A stretch of DNA of 64,000 bases from Dicaeum eximium. Lineage: Eukaryota > Chordata > Aves > Passeriformes > Dicaeidae. The notes under the pieces were generated by a model, which was not told where the DNA came from, did not search any database, and worked only from the letters and a program-made list of their open reading frames with translations. The DNA is taken from positions 568,411-632,410 of the forward strand of contig VWZP01002415.1 of the NCBI GenBank assembly GCA_013396995.1, read 5' to 3'. The translations under genes and the position numbers were made by a program. Positions 12,453 through 25,330 of the stretch are shown piece by piece. The stretch's first letter is position 1, and every line of letters begins with the position of its first letter.

Positions 12453-13829
12453 TGTCCTGTCCTTCTACACTGACTGTATATCTTTGCATTCTCTGTCCGC
12501 ATTTTGACATTAAAAAAAAATTCTGTTTCCAGCTACAAATACAAGGCTCTTTAACCTTGAAGTAGTGAGCCTGACACCCTCATGCCACTGCCCCTTCCCT
12601 GTCACTGAATTAGATTTAATTCACATTAAGTTTAACACACTGAAATGTAACAAGGTACATGGGCAATCGAGTGATTTTCAATCGGCTCTGTTTGTCAAAC
12701 AAATATATTGCACTGCAATCAGCTGGATGTAACAATTACATCCAGAGTGGTGGTTTTACCCTTGAGACCTTTTATTCAAATGTAGATCCAAGATGTCATG
12801 TGGTTATACCATACCAGTCCCAGCCCCGAGCTCAAAGACAGCGAGTGGTGCTAATGGGACAGACCAACACCACAGGATAATCATTTAGGCAGTTATCCAA
12901 TACTCGCTGATTAATAGAAGAAAAAGCAACCAAAAAGCATCTAGACACACCACATAATTTACCACAGTGATATCTGCCTGCACAGGCTCAGTTTGTGCAC
13001 AGCAGAGTTTATCAGCCTGTCCCAGCACAGCCCTTGAGTCTCAATCTAGGATCTGCCCGGCACTTCGGTCTTCTTTGAATTCAAGGAACTCTCCAGCACC
13101 CTGGACCTGCTTCCCAGAAATAATTAAGTGCAGATGCATCTCCAGGCATTCCTGAGAGCTGGATAGCACTGCCTGGTGTGCAGGATTAATCCTGTAGGCC
13201 ACCTATTAGCCATATGAGAGCTAGGTCAACAAGAGAATGTGTTCAAAAGTGCAGCTTTCTTTGTTTCCATTATTTTTCAAGTCTTTCATGTTGAGTGTCT
13301 GAAAAATTCTTTTATCTTCCATTTGTTTGATGCTAAAAAGCTCTGTAAGCAATGTCACTTAATATGATCACTCAAAACCTCTTACAAAAATTACAGAATC
13401 AAACCCTTAATCTTTGTAGTGATTTTATTTGTCTCTGATGCATTAAATTTTAGTTTGTGTACAAGATAATGCATTTACAGATAAATTTATTGTATAGCAA
13501 GGCAGAACTATTTACCTTTTTTGTAAGGCTCAAATATGTATTTGTAAATCAAAATATAGTTTATGAGCTCTATCGTATCAGCAAAAGTATGCAGGAATGT
13601 GCACCAAAATGATAATAATTTTCACAGCCACTAGTCCCATTGAACCAAGGAGATCAAAGAGTTGGTGAAATAGATCTGACCCTTCAGCATCTATAAAAGT
13701 ATTTTCCTTTGATGTTGCAAATTGTAGGCTTAAATGGTTTGAGACTCTTTCCACACTTATGTAAAGCATCTGCACAAGTGTTTTCAGAATTTGGCCTTTA
13801 CTTTCCAGAAAAACTGGTGCCTTGCATAA

Positions 13830-13886
13830 ATATTTTATTTTGTAAATATATTTTATTTTTATATAAAATTTATTATATAAATATTG
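13830..13886. repeat. AT-rich low-complexity tract
   Basis: The tract is almost entirely A and T, with repeated TATTTTATTT-like units. An ATTAAA hexamer follows at 13906-13911. It could be an AU-rich 3' UTR end or simply low-complexity DNA. Confidence 0.7.
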
Positions 13887-16800
13887 AGGTTTTTGTCCTT
13901 TAATGCCATTAAAGAACTGAGGCAGAGTTGATGAGTGACATTACACGTGAGCTATCTGGGTTTTCTGCACAGCCCACTGCAGTCATGAGCAGAGTGAAGG
14001 AGCTCAGCTCTTGCACAGCATGGCTGTACAAAAACACAAACCCCTCTCTGCACTGGCCCAGCAGCTGAGCCAGCTCACTTCATTGCACTTCTGCTAAACC
14101 TTTTAACTCAGAAAATCTCTGGAATCCTCCATGAAAGCTAGTCAGAAAACAGGCCTTAGGCACTTTAATAAATTTCTTAATCCACAGTGTGACTAAGGTA
14201 TGACTAAGTCACCTGGGAGCACCACCCTGGGGTGGATATTAATGCACACTTTTACAGTTTACCACAACATTAATAAAGATGTCCCAAAGATTCTTCTCTT
14301 AAAGTCTCAGCACAATCCTTTTAAGATGACTATAACCTGTCATCAGTGAAATATTTAAGGTTTTGGAAAACCCTTACTGAAGAGAGAGCTGTCTGCTTCC
14401 TACCAATTGGTTTTCTAGTAGCCTTCTCTCTTTTTTATATTGCTGGTGGCATGATATGGAAGATTTAAGACATGACTGGAATGGACACATTCTAGGCCAG
14501 GACACCCAGAACTAGCAATTCTCAGCAAATCTGAGTGTACAATTCATACTTACACTTAAAATTACTTTTGAAGGTGTTTTGCTACTCTGAAATCTCAGTT
14601 TCTTAAGTCAGAACATTCCTTCTCATGAAAATCCATCTCACCTTGTGATCTCACCTTATTGGTGGTGTCTGGGATCTTGTAGTGGTTGCTTATTGTTCTC
14701 CCAATGGCTGATTACTTAGTTTGAGGGCATTTCCCAATTACATTCCTTTAAGAGTTTCACAGTCACTTATTCCCACTACAGGAGAATTCCCCTCATTCAT
14801 TTACCAGCTCAGCACCCTAATGTTATCTAAAAGTCTTACATAGCTTTAGTTTTCCCAATTTAACATATTAGCATAATATAATTGAAATTGCTTGTGAAGT
14901 CCAGAAACATTAATTTCGAGCCATTGTTGATTTCATTGTTCTAATATCTCCATTGTACAACACTACACCCCATGGACAGAAGAATACATGCTTAATAAGC
15001 TTTGTTATCTCCTCTGAAGCTAATTGCTTCTGTGGGTTTTCATTCAAAATGCATTCTGGTTTTAAAAAGTTTCTCAAAACATCCCACTTCACCGTCACTT
15101 TTTTAACCCAGACAATATGGTGCTCTTCCTCACTCTGTTTACCAAAAATAACAATGTCCCTCCACAGCAGTCTTTTAGCAAAGCTTATGAGCAGCCCCAT
15201 CCTCTTAACAGACACATATTCCTTTTAAGATCCTCTAGCAGAGGAAGCAATGAAGCCTAGTTTATGAATTCAGGTCTTGTAGTCGGATTCTCTAGCATAT
15301 AATTAGGCATGATATCTAATTAAAGCTTTACTCACAATTAGGGCACTCATAATAGTTCTCTACTGTGGATTCCCTCATGTGGCTGGGGGGGGGTTGCATT
15401 CATAAATCAGGTTCCCTTTCAGAACAGGATTTTAGAGGTCTGCTTGGACTATTCCATTGTCCATTTTGATGAATATCATGTGACCATATTATCTTTGCAT
15501 CTACTAACACTGTTAAATCAGCTGATATGCTGATAAATTAGGAAGTGTGAAAAAGGGTGGCAGAAGGGGAGACACAGGTAGAGACAAGCAGAGGAGAGAA
15601 AGTAATCACTTAAGCCTCATATCCCTAGGGGATATCTAATATATCTAATTCTGATGCATATCTCCTTCTAACATAACATCAGTATAAATGTGTGTCATTT
15701 TTACACACTTAGAGAAATGCAGGTCCAACAGTTCAGCTTCCACGTAACATGAAGGACAAAGTCAGGCTCTGTGCTGAAACAACTGCTGCTTTACTTTTAA
15801 CCCAATTTCAAACCTTTTCCTTCTTCTTCAGACTGTCCTGATTTTGTAAGTTTTACATAAAGCTCTTTTCACACACTGTTTTTCTTGTCTCACGTACAAA
15901 ATATCTGTTTCTCAAATGTCCAGATAGCATGTTTTAAACATGAGAATGACAGCTAAGAATTTTTGCTAAAGGACAGCTATTTCCCAACTGTTCACTCAAA
16001 CACAAGCTGCTCACAAATAAGCCTTCAGCCAAACAGCCATTAAAAAATGATTCTTCGGCAGCCTACGATATTGCACATTTGGACATCTGCTTGTGTCTGC
16101 TCTTGGAGACAGACCCTGGCTGGAGAGACTGCTGGTCTGCCCAGTTTGATCCTTCTGATGGCCTCTCACAAAAGTGCCATGGTGAGCTTCCCATGACAGC
16201 ATCTCAGAACTGCCCCACAGGTGGCCAGTGCTTTTCATTCTGGAGACCAACGCCAGCACCACGTTCACTGGCCAATTTCTAAAATCTCTGTCTTAGATAC
16301 TTAACAGTGTGCATGCCTCAGCCAATCCCAGCAGCCTGCCCCTCTTTTGGTCAGCCTCAGATGTGGCAGACCTGTGTAACAGCATCATTTACCTCAAAGT
16401 AAATCTCTTGAGTGAGTCAATTGAAAGCTTACCTGTCTGCCCCTGCAGAAGTGCTAAACAACACGGTGCCAGGGACAAGCCAACTGCACACCTTAGGGAC
16501 AGCAGTGTGGGGGTAGAGCTGCCTCACTACTAATGTCAGCATCATGACATCGTTTGTGCAAACTCTAGCAGAATTCTTGGTCTTTTTCTGTAAAATATAG
16601 GCCTGTTTCTGTTAACTAATTCCAGAGCCGGCATTGCCTCCTGGAATCACAGATGATTGAAAGATACAGTTCTCTCAGTCCTCTCATAATTGTCAGAAGA
16701 CACATCCTTGCTTGGCTTTATGGACCTCCACAACTTTTGACCCCACAGAAATTCCTTCCCAGCCTGCCCCTAAAGCGACTGAGAAATGCACAAATCTCTC

Positions 16801-19800
16801 TTAAATCTGCTTTTGGCGAAATTATGGGTCAAATATTCAAACACAGATACAGACAGCAGGAATTAGATATTCAAGGTCACTTTTCCATCACATTGCAGGC
16901 TTTGTTATCAGATTTAGTATGTTAAATTGCTAGAGGGATCTAGATAACTACATTATTAGAGTGAACCCTGCTTCCACTTATGCTTCAGAGCACCTGCTGC
17001 CCTCACAGTACCTCCCTAGCACACTTCAGGAGTCATCTCATGCCAAGAGACACTTAATACGTGACTATTCTGGTCTGGAGGATAGATTTGACTGGTGTGG
17101 ATGCATGCATGGCTACTGTAGCTAGTCACAGAGAATGGTCTTGGGCATATTTCACCAGTAAAATGCAGCTAAATTTAAAGTATAGATATAAGCATTTAAT
17201 ACTAGGTACTCATTTAAATTTGTGAACAGTCTTTCTCATGAACTAAAACAGTATCACATCCCACCACCTGCAGAAGGCATTGTCATATTCTCCAGGAATG
17301 GTAATCAAGTTTTGCTAAAAGAGCCATAAACTCAATTTAGGAAAAATCTTTTTCTGTTACAGCTCAATGCATGGTCAGTCTGGCAGACTTCTAACAATTT
17401 ACTCTCCCATATTTAACGTGAATTTACCCCTTTTTAGTAGCAATTCCTTCTTAATGAAACCAAATTTTTTTTATGACTGGTATGACATAAAATGTGAACC
17501 TAATCTATGTCTAAATTTTGTGCTGTTTGGAGTGAACTCAATCTTTTTCAGGTATTTGGAGAATTGACACTTCTTGATTAAATAGTCCATTCATTAAACC
17601 ACAACACACAATATCTACTCAGGCAAAAAGGATAGCTTCCATATAACTGAAATAGAAGGCCAGATTCTGTACATATCTCCAAATACAAGCTGCACAGAAC
17701 AGGAACTGCTGGTCAAGAGAAAGATCAAAGCAAGCAGAAGAAATTTGGCTCTTCTGAGAAGCATCTGCTAAAATTCCTTGAATTTTGGGACACGTTTTTT
17801 ACCAAACTGAAGACTGAATATATTTGTAGAAACATAAGAGAAATTCACCATTGCAGATCAGATGCCTGGCATGGAAGAATTTTAATTAATCAAATGAATA
17901 TTTGCATGTTTGCAAACACAATTAAATAGATGTTCAAAATTCACCTATTTCACACACATTGCATTTCACTTTTCAAAAGGAAATTAGGATTATAATTCAT
18001 TATTTAGGTCAACATGTTTCAGAAATTCCATACTATTCAGATAAAAATCCCAAAACAGAATAATTTGATATACATTGTTTTGGTTTGAGGTTTTTGAGGT
18101 TTTGACTAAGGAATGTGGAACTTAGCAGATCTAAAATCTAAAAGTCACACAGACAAGATAAAGCAGTCCTAGCATATTTACACCTCCATCACTATTTTCT
18201 TGTGTTCTAATTTTCACTACAATACAAGAAAGTAAGATTCTCCATCCAAAACTCTTGACTGGCACAGCATTTTTCTCTAAAGTGATGGGTTATGACCTCA
18301 TCATCAAAACTCAGTAAAACAAATTTGCATAACAACACAGATTACACATAAACATGAGAGATGGTTAGAACTAGCTGAATGAACAACATTTCTTACAAAA
18401 AAATCAGGTTATGCTGAGCTGAATTTATGTCCAATATCCCAACCTACTCTGAATTAAAATCATGGCAGCAAGATGATACCATCAGATGTCTTGGCTAAGT
18501 GTGAATGAAAGGTGTAGACTTTGAAATGTCATTTATTCTTTTTGTCTCTGCCTCAGATCCTGTCTTTCTTCCTCCTGTTTCTGGCAGAAACCTCAATAAG
18601 CTGACATGACCCTTCTATTTCAGTCTTGGGATGGCAACACTCAATTGTTCCCATGCTACTCATAAACTTTGACTGTAGGGATATGTTCACTTATCTTTTT
18701 TCCTGAATGGACCTTATTGACTGCAACAGGGTTATACCTCTGTACGATATTAAACCCTCATGGAGCTGCAGGCAAGACTGATTATTGTAATAAAGCTTGC
18801 TTACTTTTTAATATCTCTTGAATTATCAAGGAAAATATTCTACTTTATCCCTCTTTTGTATTTTGCTATGTTCAATTTCCAGGTGTAGTTTGCATCTGAA
18901 TCCACTGGTAATGCCTATGAACAGAATTCTTTATCAAAATACTGTGGCCCAGCAGCCTTTTTAGGTGAATGTCTGGTTTGTTCACAGAGGAACATCACTA
19001 ATATAGCAGACAATTAACACACACTAAATTATTCTGCAACAACACTAGATCTGCGAGGCTCAACAAAGAGTCTGCTGGAGAAAAATCTGTTTAAGTTCCA
19101 AAATTACATAAAGCTGATTTCACCAGAGTTTGTTCTAAAATTATGTCAGCGTATCTTTTGATTTTAGTCTGTTTTCTAAGTTCTTTTTTGTTGATTTTCC
19201 ATTGATACCCACTGACTTACCTACTAAGCATATAATCTGTTAGTAGAACTGAATCTGCATATGTATGGCTTCCCAGCTGGACAAAGCTCATAGTCTGGTA
19301 GGCATAAATTATAATTTAATAGACACATAGCAAGAAAAAATCCCTGCCCATCTGTTTCATCCTTCAACTAAATATTTTGGAAGGAAGTAATTCACCTTGG
19401 CAAGATTCCACAGTAAATTATGAATGGAATAAATAAGCTTCCATGTTTTTCTGTTTGTACTTGCATTGTCTCTCAAGTTAGGACAATTTATATTAATTTC
19501 TTTTAAAACATTTTCACAGAAAATGAATAAAACAGCCACTGTTCTTAAAGGCTGACTGGTTTCAGACATTATGTTATAGAACCAAAAGCATTTTTGTCAG
19601 GGAGAGAACTTGAGAACTGAACATGGTATTTGGAGATAAACTGGTTTTAACTACAGTATCTCTGGCCAATGAGGTGCCAGAAACCACCGAGGAAGGACCT
19701 TCTCATACTGCAAAGGAGGGCTAAATCTGTTTTTCCTCTGAGTAGTTGCCTTGAATCTTCCTTGCTGCAAAGTAACTTTTCCCTTACCTCTGATCACTGT

Positions 19801-21825
19801 GGAGAATATCTTTATGCTTGCACTTTGGTAGCCACAGCCTGCTGCCATCTTCCCATCTGTTCTGTTTTCTACATCAAATAAACCCAACTGCTTCCCAAGT
19901 GCTTTTTCTTTAATTTCAGTGGTGTTTCTCTAGGTTTTTACAGATTCTTCTTTAAATCTGTTGCCCAAGTTCCAGTTTCTCACCAGCCTTTAACAGAGGA
20001 AGTAATTTTTCCCTTTATACACCATTCTTGCTAATACAACACACAATGAGAGATACTTTTTCTTTCATTATAACATCCCAGCAGGGAATCATGTTTCATT
20101 TGTGATCTGCTAAAACTCTCACAGCCTTCACTGCAGTATCTCTGACAACTCAGTTATTACTCATTTTGTACTTACACCTTTGATTTTTGCCTTCGTGATC
20201 GTTGAACTTGTATTTAGTGAATTTTGCCTTTTCTATTTTAAATTATTTCTTCCATTTATAAAGAACCATTTTATTCTGATCTTTCAGATTTCTCCTTGAA
20301 GTTATTTGGCTGATGATAAGGTGAGCTGGACTGGACTGCTGCACATCACATACATTCAACAAAGGATCTGTCCTGTGAGGGGACCAATATTGTGTGGTGG
20401 GAGGAGCAAAACAGAATTGTCACACACCATTTTCAGTTTGCTCCAGTAAAGCTCATGGGCCCAAACTCAAAGCCCAGGAATTTTTCCAAAGTGTACTGGT
20501 AGGAGAAATGTGAATAACATAGAATGGCTACAACTATGTAAGGTACATGGAATTTTCTCTGCTAGTGTCCCACCCAGTGGCAAGGGGACACTTCTACCTG
20601 TCACATCCTTCCCCATAAGTGTGGGCTTGTGATGCATGGCTGTAATTAACGAAAAGCCACCTCTTCCTGCAGCACCACAACTCAGCACCAGCCCCCTGCT
20701 GTTTGCATGGCAAAAAAGGTTTTGCTTTGGGCTGGAAACACAACAATTTCAGTGCCACAGCAGCAAAGCAGGAAATGGGACAGAATTTCACTGCTGTTCG
20801 AGAAGAACTATAAGCAGAAGGAAGCAACATTGGGAAATTGGGTTTTATTACATAAGAGATGGGAGTGAAAATGGTTGAAAGCCTGAGAGGTTCAAAAAGA
20901 ACCATATTTTCATCAACCATTTCTCCAAAAAGAAGCATCTGTCATGGAAGTGTAAAGCAAATAAGATGTTTTTTTAGAAATTAGGATTCACAATCCACAA
21001 AATTTGCTATGGTCAATTTATGGATTCAGCTAGGAAAAAAAAAAATAAATAAATGAAAGAAATACTTCAAGAGAGGGGGAATAATAAGGAATACTTTCAC
21101 TGGTTTGTATTGTGTTGTCTGGACTCTTGCATTTTTATTAATCTATTTCCATTTATTTTCAATGAAAAAATAATAAAGGGCCAGTGTCTGTTATGATATT
21201 CCACACAATTGTTCTGCACCCAAAATCTCTAGGGTTATTGAGACCTCAACTATTTCTGAAAACAAAGATCTCAAAAATAAAAAATCTAATCCATAAGCAA
21301 TGTGAAACAGCTGCATAGATCTAAGCAGCCCTGAAGAGATCACCTTTTCTAATATCATTACTACTTTTTCATGTCATTTCACAGCAAGTTAACTATTCTA
21401 GCACATCCTCAGTTGTATCATCTGATGTGACTTTGACTGCCTCCCATCTCAATATCCAGCAAAAGATTGGCTGGATATATGTTTACACAAACTGATTTGG
21501 CTTGGAAGAAAAGAAAAAATAAAAATCAAGAAGTGATTTGGTAATGTACAGGGACCAGTAGCCTCACAGCTGGAATAAGCACAAAAGAACCAACTAGATT
21601 TTTGGTAAAGTTGTTCTGTATCACCTAAGTCCAGCTTTCTTAAGGCTGGGCACATAGTTTAACACCTAAGTCTTGACACCTAGGCTTGCTCCTTTCAAAT
21701 ATCTCCATGGAATAAGTAATAAGATAAGTATTTTAGATATTTAAGATCAATATATGCTTGAAGATGCCTGTCTCTCTCTCCACTAACTGTAAATAAAGTT
21801 TAGGTAAATGGCTGAAAGTATATAA

Positions 21826-21990
21826 TCTAAATATATAAATAATTATTTACATATAAATTATTATATATTATGATTATATAATATATATATTATAATGTAT
21901 ATTATAGCATTTATTATTAATATTATTATTATTATTGTTGTTGTTGTTGTTGTTGTTTTATTATTATTATTATTATATAATTATTAATAT
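21826..21990. repeat. AT-rich region with (TTA)n(TTG)n(TTA)n microsatellite
   Basis: A run of TA-rich sequence passes into ATT repeats, then about seven GTT units, then ATT repeats again. It is likely to be length-polymorphic. Confidence 0.92.
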
Positions 21991-22819
21991 TTAAATCCTG
22001 GGCAGATAAATTAGATGAAGCATATACTACCTTAGAAGTCCAGCATGAAATAACATCATTTTGATTTGCACAGACTTTTCAGTCTTGAATGATCAAAGAA
22101 CTGTTTGAGTGTGCAGAGAGCGTTAATGCGTGTAAAGGGAGGGGAAAGGATTATGGTGTGTGTAAAACAGAGTAAATTGTAGAGGAAGATTTTCTGGGGG
22201 AATGTTAATTTTCTAGAGCAAGGGCTAGAACCAAGATGCAAACAACTTTCTGCTTGTTTGTTTTGAAGGGTAAACATGAAATGGCTAATTATACCTGAGG
22301 GCTATTTGGAAACTAGGAGAATCCACAATTACAGTTATAAAGTTTAATACGAGGCTGAAAGAAGTTATTACAAAATGAAACATTTTTGTGTTTCACCTTG
22401 ACACTAAATCACATACTCTAAATAAAATGGGGTTGGAGTTTTGCTTTGGATCTCAGACAAACACAGCCTGGGATTTGAAAGTGAATGTGTACTATTACTA
22501 GAGATACTAGAAAAGCTGCAGGAAAGCATTGTGATAACCAAAATACTCTACTTCTGGTAGCTGAAATAATTTAAGTATCTCTTCCAGGACCTGCACTGAG
22601 TTTTACAGAACTGACTTCTACCATTGCTATATAATCAGTGATAAAAATCACCTAATATTATTATCCAGGTTCTGTGTTTAAATTCTTATCAAAAAACACT
22701 GAGTTTTCAGAACTTACATTCAAATAAATTAATGGCAATGAAAAGGAAACATAGGTGACGTGCTGTACCATTTTTGTAAGGCAAAGTCAAATATTTCCAA
22801 GTTTATTCTTCCTAGCTGA

Positions 22820-22838
22820 TTTTTTTTTTTTTTTTTTT
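22820..22838. repeat. T19 homopolymer
   Basis: Nineteen consecutive T. It could be the A-tail of a minus-strand retroposed copy, but no element body is recognisable next to it. Confidence 0.9.
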
Positions 22839-23697
22839 GCATTGGCTTGATCGCTAAAACATCTTTGAGATAAAAAGCTGAATGGGTGCAAATCTGTCCA
22901 TAATTTGTACATTTCCTCCAGAGTTATAAAACTGCAAACAGCTGCAAGCTGTACAGAACAATTCCATTTTGAAGAGCTATTTAAAAAGTTTGAGTGGCAA
23001 TATCCTTCATATGGCATACAAGGCAATAAAAACAGAGCAGTTGATTTTTGTGTACTTCACTCTTAAATTATAAAGCGCTTTTCTTGCAGAGATGGTTTCT
23101 ATTTCATTCTCTGTGCTCTGAAGTCCATGCAAAGCAAAGCTGCCTGATGGACAGTTGACTTTTATTTTTTCTTCTTGTTCTTTAATTTAAAATAAAGGTA
23201 AGCAGTGGGGAAAGACTGTATGTGGGGAAAGATAATTCCAACTACATTAAAATAAATAATACTATAATCCCTATTTAATTATTTTTGTTGAAAGAAAATA
23301 GTTGTAGCTGCCTCTAACTTGAATGATTTTTGCTTTAGCAGCACTTAAAATTTATCATTGTTTTAAAAGTACATTTATGAATAAAACATTGGAGTTCTAA
23401 AAACTGCCTGGCTTTGCAGTGTTGTGAATTGAGAGGAAAAAAAATAACAATTAATTGGTATGATTGAATTTCACCTGATATTTATGGGCAGAAATCTTAC
23501 AGCTGATTTAATAACTGAATTATCTTAACTGCAGGGGTAGCCTTGAGAACAACATCAACAGTTTTGAATGGGCCTGATTTAATTCCTAGCTTTCAGTTTA
23601 ACGTAGAAAGACTTTTCATGGCCCCACTTCAAAATTCTATACTATTAGCAGGAGTATATACAAATGGATTGTTAGGAAGATAAGAGATATTAGATAC

Positions 23698-23746
23698 AAA
23701 TTAGATATTACAAAAAAAAACATAAATTAGATATTACCAAAAACAG
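23698..23746. repeat. 26-bp tandem duplication, two copies
   Basis: AAATTAGATATTAC followed by an A-rich stretch occurs at 23698 and again at 23724. Confidence 0.85.
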
Positions 23747-25260
23747 CACCAGTGTTCTTTCAAAAGAATTACTAACTTTAGAAACAAGCAACATTAAGGC
23801 TAATATGGAGTTTCTTTTCCCTCTATGGAAGACAGTATGCTCTACAAATATTCTATTTATTCTTGGAGTAGTCAGAGTGCCTTCAACTTTGATTGACTTT
23901 GAGATGAGATACAGACATCCAACACATCACGAGATTAAATCATTACCAGTTGTTTTTCATTCCACTTTCAGCACCCAAGTAACTGCTTCCTGCTTTCAAA
24001 AACAAAGCATGTAAGTAATCCCATCCACCCTCAAGCACCTGATATTATTGGATAACCAGTGCATATATTAAAAGAAGTGAAAGCATGATCTAAACAGCAT
24101 CCCAAGACACAGTTCCCCAGCTCATATCTACTTGAGTGTTATAAACATGGTGGGTAATTCTAAACAGATCTCCTGTCTACACAGAGTTTCACTTAAGAGA
24201 TTAATCCTTGAATGTTGCAGACTGTGATAAAAGTTAATTTCACAAAACATTCAGATTTTCTTTGCAAGTCCTCCTTTTAAGAACTGGCATGAGATTCCAG
24301 GGACACACGTAGTGAAATAGCTCCCACTCTGCAAACAGCAGCACAGCTAATTGGAAAGTTGTGCATCAGGAAATCCAGGGGCTACCCAACAGCAGAAATT
24401 CATTTCTGTCTAATGCAGCAGTTTTCTTTTCAGGTGAAGTCACCATGGAGACAAACACAGCCACAAAGCTGCACTGAGGCACCCCTGTGCAGGCTCTGCT
24501 CTGAATTAGAGCCAGCATGAGACTGGACCTCCAAGCTTCAAGGTTTGGGGTCCAGGCATGCTGTCATTCCTTTTGCCTGGACACAATGGGCACTGAGATG
24601 AGGCAGGATCCCAGCCCCCAAGTGCATATTCTCACATAACCTTTCTGCTAGCCAAAAAACATTCACAGATTCCTCTTGCCCACTCCTCCCATCAAGTAAT
24701 GTTTTCATTCCCTGGCAAAAAGCTCACTCCTTTGTCCTCAAAAATGCCATTGTGTTCTTTTCTGAAATGCTCTGGGCTTTGTCCTATGTGGCAGGGGTTT
24801 CTGTCTGATTTTCATGCACTTTGCTCTGTGAGAGACTTCTCAGAAGGAAAATTTCAAGACTAAACACTGGGGAGAAGGAAAAAGAGGAAAAACTGCTAGG
24901 CAGCAAAAGAATTCTTGCCACAGTTCTGTTTACTGATTTATTGACCATCAGTGTCAAATAGTTAAGCAGGGAACCTGTGGCTCATTTTCTTTTTAATTCT
25001 TTGTGACACTTTAACACAGGAACATTCCTTTGGAGCTTTCTAAGCTGGACCTTAACTTCTCCAAGCTCAAAGGTAAGGCCTCTTAAAGAATTAGATGTCC
25101 TGTTACACAGAGGTATTGTAGGATGTCCTAATCTCCATACCTTCCACTTACATAGATGCAAATGTGGCATTTCCTCCAAGACATGGCTTCATGTGCAAGA
25201 ATACAAATGAATAGGAAAATTTCATTTAATTATATAAGAGAAAACAATAGTCAAAAGCAG

Positions 25261-25330
25261 CTGTTTGCAGTCTCCGCTGTGGTGGTGGTTTTGCAAACAG
25301 TTTACAATCAGCGTTGAATATGCAAACAGT
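25261..25330. other. Cluster of three CTGTTTGCA / TGCAAACAG sites
   Basis: CTGTTTGCA at 25261-25269 is followed by its reverse complement at 25292-25300 and a third copy of TGCAAACAG at 25321-25329. TGTTTGC resembles a forkhead-factor core, so a regulatory role is possible but not shown. Confidence 0.35.

Larger units (their letters stand above)
4721..21825. other. Non-coding AT-rich sequence, no gene recognised
   Basis: No frame above about 100 codons looks like protein, and no intact mobile element was recognised. The first part may still be FUT9 3' UTR. Contents noted are short simple repeats listed separately, an A-rich stretch at 8530-8585, a run of ten G around 15385-15395, two copies of the 10-base palindrome ATGCATGCAT (4975-4984 and 17101-17110), and slightly more GC-rich unique sequence near 7560-7850, 12970-13160 and 16080-16540. 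Confidence 0.6.

Noticed and set aside
21826..21990. Possible CRISPR-like or origin-like repeat
   Set aside because: It is a plain trinucleotide microsatellite with AT-rich flanks; there are no spaced repeats, and the DNA is vertebrate.
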